A stretch of 64,000 bases of DNA from Hygrophila difformis. Taxonomy: Eukaryota; Streptophyta; Magnoliopsida; Lamiales; Acanthaceae. Positions within the stretch are counted from its first letter, which is position 1. Each line of letters begins with the position of its first letter. Location: positions 36,583,105 through 36,647,104 of the forward strand of contig JAOANR010000005.1 in assembly GCA_030278955.1 (NCBI GenBank). The letters are read 5' to 3'. The position numbers and the translations under genes are program-made. Below, piece after piece: positions 21,129 to 33,452 of this stretch. The notes under the pieces were generated by a model. The model had not been told where the DNA came from, ran no database searches, and saw nothing but the letters and a program-made list of their open reading frames with translations.

Positions 21129-22786
21129 TGATATGGTGCATAAATTGTGATATTTTCTAATGTTTAATTGATAAGCTAATGGTTTAATTGGTGGACATTG
21201 TGGAAATATTTGCTAAAAATAATAATTTTGAGTATAAATGTTAAATTGTGATCTCATTCTATGATTTTATGCGTTTTTATATATTTTGTGTTGAGATTGC
21301 ATGTTTTTAGGTGTTTTTAGCAAGCCAAAGGCCAAAGGGACAAAAAAGAAGTCAATTGGAGCTCTAAAACTCGGAAAACGGAAGAAAATTGGTGAAAACA
21401 GTCCGAAACGGTGCCGGTGGCGTGGTGCGAAGGTCGAACGCGCGGGGAGCACGCCAATTGACGAAACCGCGCGCTCGTGGCGCGCTTTTCGCCCAGACCG
21501 CGAGCCCAGCGCGCGGTTCCCGCAGCTGCATTTTTCTGTTTCGCGTTTTGGGCCATAAATAGTTCGTTTCTTGGCCGATTTGGGAGTTCAACCTATCAAA
21601 ACGCTCAGAATTTCGTTTTCCATCTAAATATCTATTCTTCATATCTTTCTGATTCATCATCCGAAAAAAAAAGCGTGCCATAGTGCTGGATGCCCAAATC
21701 TTGCTGAATCTTGGGATATCGCGCGAATCTCTGGTCTATTCATATCTTCTGCAAACTGGTCTATAAATAACACAACTTCAAGTCAATTAAAGGGTTCCGA
21801 ATCATTCGGTTCCAACTATTCCATACTCTCATATCTTTCCATCCATCATCCGGGAAAAGAGAAGAGCAAGTTGAAGGCAATCCAGTGGAGATCTACACTG
21901 GAATTTCTTCACCAATTGTGTTACAGACTATGTTTTCTTTTATTATTCTTTTGCGTTTTTGTGACATTATGCTAGGCTAATCCCATCTTTTGGGGAAACC
22001 TAGATCTTGACATTGTTGATTTTTGCTTTTGTTTTATGAATTTCGTTAATTATATGTTAATTTGTTCAATTCTTATGTGTGTTTGGTGAGACCGAAAGGA
22101 GATCTAAACTAGGGCTTTATATTGTTTAAGTGGTTGAAAAATACTTAAACAAAAATAATTGAACAAATTAATTCTAATAATTGGTAACTTGAAGAAGAGC
22201 CAAATTTGTTAGAACCAAACTTAGGATAATCACTAGCCGGAGGAATTGCATGTCATTAAAACCGAGAGGTTTCTAAATTGTGATAATTCTAAGTAGGCAT
22301 ATTAATTAATTAAAAATTGGATATTTATGTGCAATTGCAAAATTTGTCAACAATTGAAAGATCTAGGGATTCCCAATCATCATCTAGCATACTACCTCCG
22401 TCTCAATATAATTGTTACGTTCCCTTCCGACACATTTGCCGATACATATTTTTAATGGTTTGTAACTTAAATTGTGTATAATAAAAACTTATAAAAAGTT
22501 GATTGTCTAAAACTACAAGATTGGACGAATCTAACAAGATCTCACTTGACTATGTTTTTCCTTTCATAGCTATGATAAAAATTTGAATCAAAGTTACACA
22601 GTGAATAGTGTCAAAAAATCCAACATAACATTTATATTGAGACGGAGGAAGTATTAAATTCACTCTTTCTCTTTGATTTGCTGATTGGATTTTTTTTGCT
22701 TTATTTTAATTAATTGCATTATTAGAATCTTAGATAAACAAACAATTCATGCACTTTAATTTTATTCACTACTGAAATTTGATAAA
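21129..22786 (+). repeat. 3' LTR of element D, truncated and carrying a MITE
   Basis: A copy of 17547 onward, ending at GATAAA (22786), where G pol sequence resumes (TTAATCC). It contains the 260-bp MITE at 22392-22651 that the 5' LTR lacks. Confidence 0.88.
22392..22651. mobile_element. Stowaway-like MITE in the D 3' LTR
   Basis: The TIRs CTACCTCCGTCTCAATATAA and its near-perfect reverse complement (22632-22651) are flanked by TA duplications (22390-22391, 22652-22653). The other D LTR preserves the empty site (AGCATATTAAATTC at about 18805). It shares its interior with the MITEs at 45749 and 48571. It is of the Tc1/mariner type. Confidence 0.93.
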
Positions 22787-22983
22787 TTAATCCAATGAAA
22801 CTCCTTATCTCAGTTTAGCTCTTTGGAGTTGCCCATTCAGTTACGGCAGAGACTTTTGCCGGATCCACTGAAACTCCATCAGCGGATACTATATGTCCTA
22901 GAAATGCTATCTCCTTCAACCAAAAATCGCATTTGGACAATTTGCCGTATAGTGGATTGTGTAGAATATTGGGAGATAAAATC
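22787..22983 (-). pseudogene. Chromovirus G reverse transcriptase fragment
   Basis: The minus strand encodes KLSKCDFWLKEIAFLGHIVS followed by DGVSVDPAKVSAV, the thumb and connection region of a Ty3/gypsy RT. It then reads WATPKS, a stop, and TEIRSFIG, running into the D junction. It is continuous with 17546 once D is removed. Its upstream side stops abruptly at a run of C (about 22984), where fragment E begins; the RT palm, protease and zinc knuckle of G are missing. Confidence 0.88.
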
Positions 22984-25340
22984 CCCCCCCCCCCGTTTTT
23001 TTTTCCAGGCCCGCGCGGTGTCCGCACGGCGGCGCGCAGGGACCGCGCGGCCATGGCAGATCGGGAAAAAGAGGGTCGCGCTCCGCGCGAGCCATTTCAC
23101 TCCTTCCCAAATCCGAAACTTCTTTCATTTTGCTCTCAAATTCGCTTTCCCGTTCCCGAATTCTCCCATTTTCGGCTTCGATTTTGCTTGGCAAGGTATG
23201 TATCTACTACTTCTACTTGTCAATTTCAGATTTTATGCCTTGTTTAGCTTTGATTTTTGGGTGAATTTCGAAATTAGGGTTTAGGGATAAGAATTGGGGA
23301 TTTGTCGTGCAATTAGCGAGTTTATGTGATACTTGGTATTATTTTTGTTGATTAGGAAGTATTTGTGCAACAATGTATACCTAGTTTGGGGAAGTTTTTA
23401 CTAGATTCCATACTTTAGGAATAATATGAATTTCCCGATTTGTATTGGTATTGCGGGCATGAGAATGAGTTCGTTGTTGTTGTTTTGTGCCCTATTATGA
23501 TGATGAGTTACTGCCTAAGCAATTGCTTCGATTTGGGGACGTTTCCCATGTGTTTACAAGTAAACTTTGAATTTGTTTTATTGCGCACACAACGTGTTTG
23601 ACTAAATGTCCCAAAGGGTTTTGGGATTTGTTTGGACATATTCTTTGTTTGGTTATCCTCTTGGATCGCTCGTGTTAGAGCCTACACTTCATGTTCTTGC
23701 GTTTTTTGTCCTATACTTGGTGTAATTGTTGTGTAGGATTTATCCTTATATTTGGTATTGGTTGGGTATCTGCAGGATGCTGCTTTTCTTGTGGGTTGTC
23801 TGGGCGTCTCTCATGGTTCTTCCGGGGGCCAAGAGACGAGCCACTCGGCGTGATGCAGCTGGCCCTAGTACTGCTGCTCCGGTGATGCCGGATACTGATG
23901 ACAGTGAGTCCGAGGAGGACGAGGAGCAGCGGGGCCCTAGACTCAGGGTCTTCCTGACGAGGAGCGTCCTCGTCGACACGATAGGTATCGGTTTGCGACG
24001 ATGGCCTCTCAGGAGTTCTATTTCGACGAGCTTCGGCGGAATATGGCTTATGTTCCGGAGAGAGGCATGTATCCTCGTCATATGGACGATGACAGGGTTA
24101 GTCCAGTTTTGGACCTTCTTCAGTGGACTGGACTCACGCGCCATCCTGAGGGCATTGCTTCCGGTTATTTAGCTATGGAGGTCATCGACAACATTGGCGG
24201 TCTTGGGGAGAACAGCGACTTATCCCGAGTCTGGGTTCGGGGTCGCCATCTAGATTTCAGTGCTCGGGCGATCAACGTCTACTTCGGCCTTCCTGACGAC
24301 GGCGTATTCCGGCCACAGCCTGAGGGTCGTATACCCCCGTCTGCGTGGGGCGTTTTGTGCACTGAGGTGGAACCTCGACTCGAGCATGATCACGAGCTGC
24401 GATTGGTGATGATGGACTCTCCGTGGCGCGAGCTTACTCAGATATGGTTAGGCCGTGTCCGGCCGATTACCCGGAGCCATATCGTTCTAGACCACGTCTA
24501 TGAGACCATTTGCTTTATTGCCCGATGTGGTAGGGTGAATGTTGGGGCTTGTATCGCAGACAACCTGAGGGGTATGCGCCGAGGACGAGAGAGTAGGGTG
24601 ATTACCCATGTTCACCTTATTTGTGGTATGTGTGCGGCTCAGGGGATCCGTACGTCACCAGAGACGGATCCTTATGAGCTAGCCGCTGGCGGCTACTATC
24701 GTATCCCTACCTACGCCGCTCGACGCAGTGCTTTACGACGTGGGGCTCCTCCGACTGTCCTTCGCCCGGAGCCCAACGGTGATGGTTTGATTCTGGTTGT
24801 CCCTCCTGAGCAGCCACCTCCACCTCCCGTGGCTCCCCAGCAGGATCCGGAGGTGCCGCAGATACTTCAGATGATGCAGGGTATGCAGCTTAGTATGGAT
24901 GCTGGGTTTGCTCGTATAGACGCTGGGTTTGCAGCCGGGCAGACTCGTTATGACGCTTTGGATGCCAGGATGGATCTATACCAGGCTCGCATGGATACGA
25001 TCACTACGAGGCAACTGGAGCTGCAAGCCACCATGACCGACATGTATGCCTACATGCGTCAGATGGACGAGTATATGCGTCGTCAGTTCCTGCCTCCCGA
25101 CCAGTGATCCTTCGTCTCTGCGTCTCCATTTAAGCTCATAGTAGTAGTGTTTTATTTGGTTGTTTTCTTATGGGACTGTATAAGGATGATCTTGCTGATT
25201 ATGTTTAGTAGTTTATGCTTCCGTTGTATCCTTGCTTAGTTGTTTGGTTTGACTGTTATCGTTTAGAGAAAAATGTTGTGGAATCATTCTGGTTCGTTCG
25301 TTTTTTTTTTTCGATCATTAGGGCTGAAGGATTTAAAAAA
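22984..25340 (+). mobile_element. Fragment E: leader and ORF of a second plant retroelement replacing part of G
   Basis: It opens with a C run and T run. A GC-rich inverted repeat follows (23008-23023 with 23039-23052). Next is a leader with a plausible intron (donor CAAG|GTATGT at 23195/23196, acceptor CTGCAG| at 23775), then an ORF on the + strand, opposite to G. I see no LTRs or target duplication, and the G gene parts that should lie here are gone. E therefore looks like a fragment joined by deletion or recombination rather than a clean insertion. Confidence 0.55.
23813..25107 (+). pseudogene. Putative plant-transposon protein (PF20167/Transposase_32-like), one frameshift
   Basis: The frame begins MVLPGAKRRATRRDAAGPST, with a basic start, then an acidic stretch (DTDDSESEEDEEQRGP). 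A one-base frameshift near 23945 separates it from a frame continuing RYRFATMASQEFYFDEL and an open stretch to 25107. The F-A-T...F-Y-F-D-E-L...VPERGMYPR pattern, followed by a roughly 250-residue globular part and a C-terminal coiled coil (from about 24850), resembles the 'putative plant transposon protein' domain common in Athila-like non-autonomous elements. I name it from memory of the family pattern, without a profile search. Its biochemical role is unknown. The ATG at 24001 is internal to the older frame. Confidence 0.6.
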
Positions 25341-25361
25341 AATCAACTTGCATTTTATTCC

Positions 25362-26024
25362 TTAAAAGAAATTTAATACAAGTAATAGGATGCGCAAAAT
25401 AAATGTACTATCTAAGACAAAGTATCTAAAGGATCTCTGCGTCCTCTGGCAGAGTAGTGGGGTCTTCCATTGGATCATCCTCATCAGAGACTTGGCCGGT
25501 GCCCAAGGGTCCATGAAACACTGGGGATGGTGGATCGACGGCTTCTGGAGCTGGTTCTGGTGATTCCTCCAGATGGTTCCCCACGGGACTCGGGTTTGGC
25601 GACGGGCGGACCATGCGGGGCCAGAGTCCAAGGGTTCCGTAGCGTCCACGGATAAGGCCTGGGGGGCTCTCCACTGGGGGTGTTGGGCTTCGTGGTCCCA
25701 TCAAATGGTTTTCCACAGGGCTATATGGTACTACTATATCGGTGAGTCAAGCAGGTCCGTCCCTAGATCCTCGATTCTATCTATCATCGCATCGCCCCGT
25801 TCGGTGAGCTTTTGCACTTGAGTTTCTAAGTCTTTTATGCGACCTTGATCAGCGGCTCTCAAGTTCAGGAAGTGTTGGAGGTCAGCTTCCCTTAAGTCTC
25901 CCATTTGGTGTAGATTTGCCTCCAAGTGAGCTATACGATTTTTCATTTGTTGTATGGTTTGTTGGAAATCAAGGTGAACGTTTATCATTTTGATCATCAA
26001 GTTCATCATATCTTGACTAGCCAT
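25362..26024 (-). pseudogene. Gag-like remnant of chromovirus G
   Basis: The minus-strand frame from 26024 encodes about 96 residues of heptad-rich helix (MASQDMMNLMIKMINVHLDF...), a likely coiled coil, ending at 25734. A second frame (25716-25426) is proline- and acid-rich. They may be one gag split by a frameshift. The typical gag core and zinc knuckle are not visible; fragment E begins beyond. The position 330 bp after the PBS fits the gag start. Confidence 0.5.
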
Positions 26025-26355
26025 CTAGCGCAAGCAAAAGATCTAGGTTAATATTTGCCAAGATTCTAGGTTAAACTTCGCCAAGATTCTAAGTTAAAAT
26101 TCGCCAAGATTCTAAGTTCTTTACATAAAGGAGATGCAATATGCAAATGCAAATGATGATTCCCCCCAAAAAATAGTTCATGCACTACATATATTTTTTT
26201 TTCCATGGGGTTTAAAATAAAAAATTTTCCAAGAAAATAATACTTTAAAACTTAAAATAATAGTCAAAATATTAGTAGTAGTTTAAAAATAATAATGGTT
26301 TAAAAATAATAGTTTCAAAATAATAATGGTTTAAAAATAATAGTTTAAAAATAAC
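26025..26355 (-). other. 5' leader of chromovirus G
   Basis: An AT-rich leader between the PBS and the gag start. It contains several copies of AATAATAGTTTAAAAATAAT (about 26270-26350) and a repeated CGCCAAGATTCTA word (about 26065-26120). No gene is seen. Confidence 0.6.
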
Positions 26356-26370
26356 CTGGCTCTGATACCA
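26356..26370 (-). other. Primer-binding site (initiator tRNA-Met) of G
   Basis: The minus strand reads TGGTATCAGAGCCAG, the complement of the 3' end of plant initiator tRNA-Met, three bases after the LTR end ...GTGTTACA. Confidence 0.93.
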
Positions 26371-26373
26371 ACT

Positions 26374-28961
26374 TGTAACACCCCGGTTTTGGGTCACCCA
26401 GGTCGGGATGTCACCGCCACACCTCCCTAGTAAGACACGGTTTCTCCGGCTTACTAAAGAAATGCAAGGCTAGGTATTTCAGTATTTAGAAATATTTAAA
26501 ACATTTGCAAACAACCCATACAATATAGTCTCGAAAATAATAATATCATAATGCAGCGGAAATAATATTTAAGTATAATATTGCAGCGGAAATGTAAATA
26601 AGACCGACATGGTCAAAACACGGGTTAAACAGGCACGTTTATTCTGTAGTCTAATGCAAGAATTTAATAATAAAGTTTCGCAAAATATAGTTCCCCCCAT
26701 GCATGAACGTGCTCATGTTTGTTCCACATACTCTGTAAGGAAAAAGGAAAAATAAACGGTTTGGTCAGCACAACTTGCTGAGTAAGTTAACACATGCATG
26801 ATCGTAGGGTTTAAAAGCCATTAATTTAATATTTACATAAAACATGATAATAAGCCATAAATAATTCAACTTAATCATCTAACCAATTTGCATAATATTT
26901 TATGGCACTAGACAACAATACATTTAGCACAATTTAATATGAAAGCCATAGTTAATTTAAACAAAATATTTAACAATTTAAACGGCAACTATAAATAATC
27001 CAATTTAATTTAAATTCCCCATTACATCCCCGATTTAGTATTTTCAAGTATTTCACGATTGCATCGCGATCTCAACAAGTTTAGCCGGAAACCGGTGGGC
27101 GCAGCCGTATCTGCCATACCCAGTACCACTCCGGAGCCTCGGGAAACCCATGTGGATATTCACGAGAGTGTAGGCCGTATATCTCATGCCGTTTTGGCAA
27201 TATCATATCTCAATTTTCGCGCGGGGTCACCATCGTCCATAAAGGCACGAAGTGAAGCAGTTAGGGGGCACCCTGCAGAGCACTCACCCCTAATTTTAAT
27301 TTATCAAGTTTGTAAGGGGATTTATTTATGAAAATTCTGGTTTCACTTAATTTGTTAAGAAAATATTTCGACTCGTTTCAACCCTAAAGGCTAATTCCAT
27401 CGTTTCAACAAGATTTCAAGATTTGACTCCGGTAAACCGCTGTTTACTCTAAAATTAATTTAAAATCCGATTTAAGTCCAAAATTCTGAAAATTTACCAC
27501 TGACTCGGAAACATCGAGATGAACAACTTTCGTGTTTTAACTTTTTCAATCCAAGATACCGAATCAGGTCAAAAACATCAATTTTCGTAGAAACATTAAT
27601 CTGTCCGAATTTCGTGTACAGCAGTTCAAGATTTTCAAGATCTACAATAGCAAATTAACTCCAAACTTAACGAAATTTTACAGAGACCTTCTTAAGACAT
27701 TTGTCTACAATTTTCATGTTCGGCTAAAGATCTAAATCGGCCTAGAACCCTAGTCAAAAACGTCATCAAGTTCAGACCTAAGTTCTGTCAAGAATTTCAA
27801 GATTCAAGTTTCAGCAGTTCGGTTTCGGGTGGATTTCATATATCAAATCATCACGAAAAATTCTAAAAATTTTACAGGAGATAGACTAAGCCTTAGGAAC
27901 GTTTTTCGTGTTTAAGTTTTCTCGTTTGAAGATTTTAAGGGTTTGGAAAAATTTGACAAAATCGCTGCGCCGGTAGAAATCACATGTTGACAGATTTTCG
28001 AAAGTTTTGATTAAGCTTTTAGTTTTAAGTGTTTTAATTACTCCCAAAACCATGTAAGTGTCAACTTACAGATTTCTAGTCGTCCGGGATCGTCGATTTC
28101 GGAGGTGTGGCTTCCCGTCCACCGTTTATCCTCTCCGTTCGTCGGGTTCTTCGTTCTAGATCCGATTCGGGGTGTAAGAAAGAAAAAGACTAAGTTAGGG
28201 TTTCATTTTTGAATTAAAAACGAGACGGATGAATGGATCAGACTTACCACGACGTTGGAGATATCCCGAATTCATCCAAACAGTCTCCGGCTTGGTTTTG
28301 GTGCCTCCGATGACTTTCGGATCTAGGGTTTTGTGTATAGAGAGTATCGTAGGGTTTTGAAAAGTGTTCGGGGCTGCCAAGAGGTGTTATTTATAGATAG
28401 GCATGACCTAGGGACGTCCAAGGTCGGCCTTGGGGAGTCTTGAGCCGAAAGATGTTCAACCGAAGTCGGAAAATCCGGATTCGGGCGAGTGGATCTCGCA
28501 ACCGGCGAATCTGTCGTGTGGCGCGGTCGTGGCGCGCCGTTTCCCTATTGACCGAGCGGCCACCGCGTGGCTGCCGCCTGGACCCCGGTCCGGTCGGGTC
28601 GTGCGATCCGTCGTGCCTTTCCTCCTCTCTTTCGGACTTCTATCCCTCTATGCTCCCGGATTCCGATTTCCGGGCCATCCTCGGGTTCCTATTCCGTATC
28701 GTCATTTCCCTCGGATCTAAATTTATGTTTGGACTCGAGTTTTCGAGCCCATTGGTGTCGGGTACACGTGTAACAATTTATTTATCTTTAATTAATTCTT
28801 TTTATTTAATTAAATTCTTTTAATTCCTTTTTAAGTTAAATTCATTTCTCATTTCCTTATCCTTATTTATTTATTTGCTGAATTTATTTATTTATTATAT
28901 TTATTTTATTGTTTATTTATTTAATTATTTGTTTTATATTGCAAAATTCTCGGGTATTACA
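26374..28961 (-). mobile_element. 5' LTR of chromovirus G, complete
   Basis: 2588 bp, TGTAACACC...TATTACA on the + strand (TGTAATACCC...GGTGTTACA in the element's sense). The PBS lies on its right-hand end in minus orientation. TATA (minus) is at 28395-28387. It differs from the truncated copy by scattered substitutions and small indels. The unit left of 26764 is what element B cut away from the other LTR. Confidence 0.92.
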
Positions 28962-29109
28962 TTAGGTTGGTAATCAAATACTAATTTGATCATTGTTTGT
29001 AATTATTTGATGTTGAATGAGCTTAGTAATCAGTATGAATAGTATTGCTGCCAAATGTGTAGTTGGTATATGTGCTACGTGTATAAATTATACATTTACT
29101 GTTAAGCAT

Positions 29110-31837
29110 TCTAGAATAAAGCTAAAAAAAGAAACAGATTGAATAAAAGAAAAACGTGGTTTGAAAGCACGAGATAGACCTGACATTGTCGCAATGGCTT
29201 TGTGGTGGCTCATAATCGATATTTGCTTTTGAAGTATCGAGCACATATAAATGTGGAGTGGTGCAATCAGTCACGTGCAATCAAATATTTATTCAAGTAC
29301 ATTAACAAAGGTAATGATCGAGTGACTGCATCTTTCTCCATGACAGGCAACAACAAAGATCCAAAGAGCCACTACGATGAAGTGCAAACATATTATGACT
29401 GCAGATATATCTCACCTATTGAAGCTATGTGGTGAATATTTATGTTTAACATTCAATTTAGGGATCCACCCGTTGAGCGCTTGAGCTTTCATCTTGAGAA
29501 TGAACAGAGTGTCATCTTTTCTGAAAATGAGTCATTAGATGAAATAGTGTCAAAACCTTCGGTGAGGGATAGCCAGTTCCTTTCATGGATGGAAGCGAAC
29601 AAAAAGTATGAAGAGGCAAGACAACTAACGTATGCTCAATTTCCTAATAAATTTTTTTGGGATAGTCAATTGAGAGAATGGAAACCGAGACAGCGGGGCT
29701 TTTGTATAGGTCGAATGTTTTCAATTCCACCAGGCTCGGGAGATTTGTATTATCTAAGGTGTTTGCTAAACATTATTCGGGGAGCAAAATGTTTTAGTGA
29801 CATTAAGTTTGTGAATGGCATTCAACACGACTCTTATCGTGATGCATGCTACAGTCTCGGACTGTTACACGATGATAAAGAATACATAGATGGGATTATT
29901 GAGGCAAGTCAGTGGGCAAGTGCTGTCAATTTGAGAAATTTATTTGTCACTTTGTTGCAGTCGAACTCCATGTCAAGACCGGAACATGTTTGGGAATATA
30001 CATGGATATATCTTTCTGAAGATATTTTATATAAAGAGGAGGAAAATGCGGCTGCCAGGTAATACATATGATATATATTTCCAATAAGGGTTTGTAATAT
30101 AATAGTGATAAGTAATGCATTTATATATGTTGTAAATAAAGTTGGTAATATTGTCTTAATTCTTTTTGCAGATTTGGATCTAACAGACTCCCAACTTCAA
30201 AATTATACTTTGGTGGAAATAAACAAGTTATTGCTCAAACTTGGAGATTTGGATTTACTCCACTTTGACACAATGTCGTTTCCAAGTGATGAATTCTTTG
30301 AAGAAGATATGGAAAATGGGTTAATATTGGAAGAGTTGAATTATGATCGAGTGGCACTTGAGGCTGACTATGAACAATTTCTGGAAAAATGTACAACAGA
30401 GCAAAGATATGTTCATGATACAATTTTATCTGCCATTGAGTCTGAATGTGGAGGTATGTTCTTCGTTTATGGATATGGGGGAACTGGAAAAACCTTCGTG
30501 TGGAAAGGTTTATCAGCTGCATTAAGAAGAGAAGGTAACATCGTAATCAATGTAGCGTCAAGCGGAATTGCTTCATTGTTGTTGCCTGGCGGAAGAACCG
30601 CACATTCACGATTCAAGATTCCAATATCGTTACATGAGAATTCAACGTGCAATATTAGAAAAGGTTCAGATCTGGCTGAGTTGCTTATAAAGGCTAAACT
30701 TATAATTTGGGATGAAGCTCCCATGATGCATAAATTCTGTTTCGAGACATTGGATAGAACACTGAAGGATATAATGTGCGACACAGACCCAAATAACAAA
30801 AACATGCCATTTGGAAGCAAAACAATTGTATTCGGTGGAGATTTTCGACAGATCTTACCGGTCATTCCCAAGGGAAATAGATAAGATATAGTCAACGCAA
30901 CCATCAGTTCTTCTTATCTTTGGCAAAGTTGTCAAGTGTTGAGATTGACGAAAAATATGAGATTGCAAAGCACAAATCCTGAAGATTCAATAGTTGAGCT
31001 AGAAAAATTGCGAACTAGATTGCTGCAATTGGGGATGGTGAGGTTGGTGAGGAAAATGATGGCGAGGCACAAGTCAAACTTCCAAATCATATGCTTATCA
31101 ATGAATTAGATGATCCAGTAAAGGCGATTGTTGAAGAGATCTATTCTGTAAGTGGAAATATGCATGACATTTCCATTCACTTACAAGAACGTGCTATTTT
31201 AGCTCCCACGTTGAAAGAGGTTGAGTGTATTAATCAATACATTGTGTCATTTAACAATAATGAGGAGAATGTCTATCTAAGCTCGGATAGCGTCGAAGCA
31301 TCTGATTCAGATTCAAGTATTTTTGAAGAGGTTCATTCTCCTGAATTTCTCAACAGTTTGAATGCTTCTGGAATTCCAAATCACGAGATTTCGTTGAAAG
31401 TTGGGACCCCTATAATGCTTTTAAGGAGTATAGATCATGCAAATGGTCTTTGCAATGGCACAAGATTGGTGATAACAAGACTGGCAACCCATATTTTGGA
31501 GGCACGTATAATGACTGGCGTAAATGATGAAAATAAAGTGTTTATCCCAAGGATGACTATGACCTCTTCAGATGCACGATTGCCATTCAAGTTTCAAAGA
31601 AGACAATTTCCTATTATTGTCTCTTATGCAATGACAATAAATAAAAGTCAATGTCAATTACTTTCTAAAGTCGGTTTGTTTTTGAGAAATCCAGTATTTA
31701 TTCGTGGCCAGTTATATGTTGCATTTTCTAGAGTTACAAACTCAAATGGTCTGAAAGTTCTGATTTGTGAAGATGGCCATGTCAATTCTACGTCTACAAT
31801 CAATGTCGTGTACAAGGAGGTTCTTCAACGTTTATAA
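29110..31837 (+). pseudogene. Helitron RepHel (Rep plus Pif1-like helicase), broken
   Basis: Fragments in order: the end of the Rep/HUH domain (29202-29435), with KYRAHINVEWC and the two-tyrosine motif KYLFKYINKG; a linker region (29442-30062); a GT..AG intron-like gap (30059-30171). Then the Pif1-type helicase: Walker A GGTGKT near 30480, LIIWDEAPM (Walker B) near 30700 and [14 protein letters not shown] near 30840. A stop at 30882-30884 and a shift near 31030 precede the C-terminal part (31091-31837), with GTPIMLLRSID, TINKSQCQ and GQLYVAFSRVT. The normal role is rolling-circle transposition. The HUH histidines are not visible and there are several breaks, so this copy is dead. Confidence 0.85.
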
Positions 31838-32045
31838 GTATATTAATCTTCTTGAACAATATATAGTTGTGCTGAAAACAACATTTTCATACTGGAGTTA
31901 TTGATACGAAATCACACGATATTTTGTATTCTTCAACGGGCCAATATTAAATTTTGCGATTTTTTCCTATTTCTTATCACGTCCAGTTACTACAATCTCC
32001 AAGGGAGTAATATTATAATTGAATATTTCTTCTTTTGTTCACATT

Positions 32046-32074
32046 CCCGTCCATTCGGACGGGGGTTATACTAG
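32046..32074 (+). terminator. Helitron 3' hairpin and CTAG end
   Basis: A 7-bp GC-rich perfect stem with loop ATTC, 7 nt before the terminal CTAG. This is the transposition terminator of the Helitron above. Confidence 0.85.
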
Positions 32075-33388
32075 TAGGTTATAGATACTAGAATCTATGA
32101 ACAGTAGCTACACATTTCTTTTTTAAATTCTTTTGGGCCTTTAAAAATGGAGTATAATTTTGAAAAAGCCCATGAAACAAATAGTCTCATTCTTAGTCCA
32201 AAAAAGTCCATGAATATGCACTCAATAATAATTTTTTAATTAAATTATAATTTAATTATAAATATTATGAAAGTTGTTTGAGAAAATATTTACATTTTTT
32301 AATAAATTTCTTTTGTTTTAAAAATTAATCTTTATTTAGTTAAACTATTGTACATTATATTATATATGTAATATAATTAATTTGTTCACTTAGGATATTT
32401 TTTAGTTAAATATTTTATTTACTTCATATCAATTAATTTAAATTATCTATATTGAAGGTATGCATAAATTTTTTTTCAATACAATGACTTAATTTTAATA
32501 AAAAAATTAATTGCAATTTTATTTATTTTTTTTGTTTGATTGGGATTTTTTGGTTTAAAAATACTTTCTTCTAAAATTTGATATTAAATTGTAGATTAAT
32601 AAATATTATATACGTTATTTAAAAAAAAATGTACATAATTTTATTGATGTAAATAGTGTTTATATTTAATATAATTATCTACATCTAGTAAAAGGATATC
32701 ATCCATAATAGCGTGATAATTAATTTATTTAGTGTCGTAATTTTTGATAAATTAAATACAGTATTTGAGCCAATATTAGGTGAATATTACTATATGTATA
32801 TAATTTTTAATTTTTTTGAAAATTTAAAAATAAAATAAAATAAAAAAATGGTTTAAATTGGTAGTTAACCAGATAAACTGTCGGTTAATTGGCAAATAAA
32901 AATTATTTCATACAGAATTCAAGCACATTTGTATGTTATTTCGTATTTATCAACAGACCAATATTATAATTTAATATTTTATTATTTTCTTATACAAGCT
33001 ATATTTTATTTGTCTTTATCACATATCATTCCCAACCATTTGGGTGGGATAATACGTACTCACTTATAACTCCATCAAGTCAACAAATGAATTATTTTAA
33101 AAAAACAATTTAAAAAAATGAATTTATCGAAATTACCTTCTTAGAATTTGTTCAAAGTTAAGAAGAAAGGAGTAAATGTGTAATGTACTCCAACTCATTC
33201 TTATATATTCCTAAAAAGCTGGTGCAATCTACAACCTATTATAAAACCCCTCAATTCAATTGAAACCAACGAAAGAGAAATTAAAGGGAACAGAAAAAGA
33301 ATGTCTTAGTGCAATTTTATTATTTATATTTTTTAAAGGGAAAAAGCAAAATTACAAATGAATGTCTGCCCAAAATTTGGATGACCTT
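32075..33388. other. AT-rich stretch with an older decayed Helitron end
   Basis: There is no gene. At 32910-33060 the sequence resembles the 3' tail of the Helitron at 31900-32075: a shared TTTCGTATT..ATCAACAGACCAATATTA block, then the imperfect stem CCCAACC / GGGTGGG at 33031-33048 and ATAATACGTACT in place of the CTAG end. The rest (32100-32900) is low-complexity AT-rich DNA. Confidence 0.6.
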
Positions 33389-33452
33389 CTTTTTTTTTTG
33401 GTAACACAGCTTGAAAAGGCGAGCAAAGGAAGAAAACGAATGAAAAAAACAA

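Larger units (their letters stand above)
17547..22786 (+). mobile_element. Element D: LARD-like non-autonomous LTR element inside G pol
   Basis: Direct LTRs (17547-about 19043 and 21129-22786) flank about 2.1 kb without pol domains. The 5' LTR is followed by a tRNA-Asp PBS. It inserted in the G reverse transcriptase gene at the codons for G-L-A-G-Y-Y. The RT continues on both sides, which proves nesting. The 3' LTR lacks about the last 250 bp found in the 5' copy, and no target duplication remains, so a deletion removed that end. The two LTRs are about 98% alike by eye, so the insertion is fairly recent. Confidence 0.88.
28962..32074 (+). mobile_element. Helitron remnant with Rep/helicase pseudogene
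   Basis: The 3' end is diagnostic: stem CCCGTCC / GGACGGG (32046-32052, 32057-32063), then GGTTATA and CTAG (32071-32074), with a T following. This is the Helitron 3' hairpin plus CTRR ending before a T. Coding remnants of the RepHel protein precede it. The 5' end (TC) is not identified; the left side abuts the G LTR at 28961, so it may be truncated or begin nearby. Confidence 0.8.
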
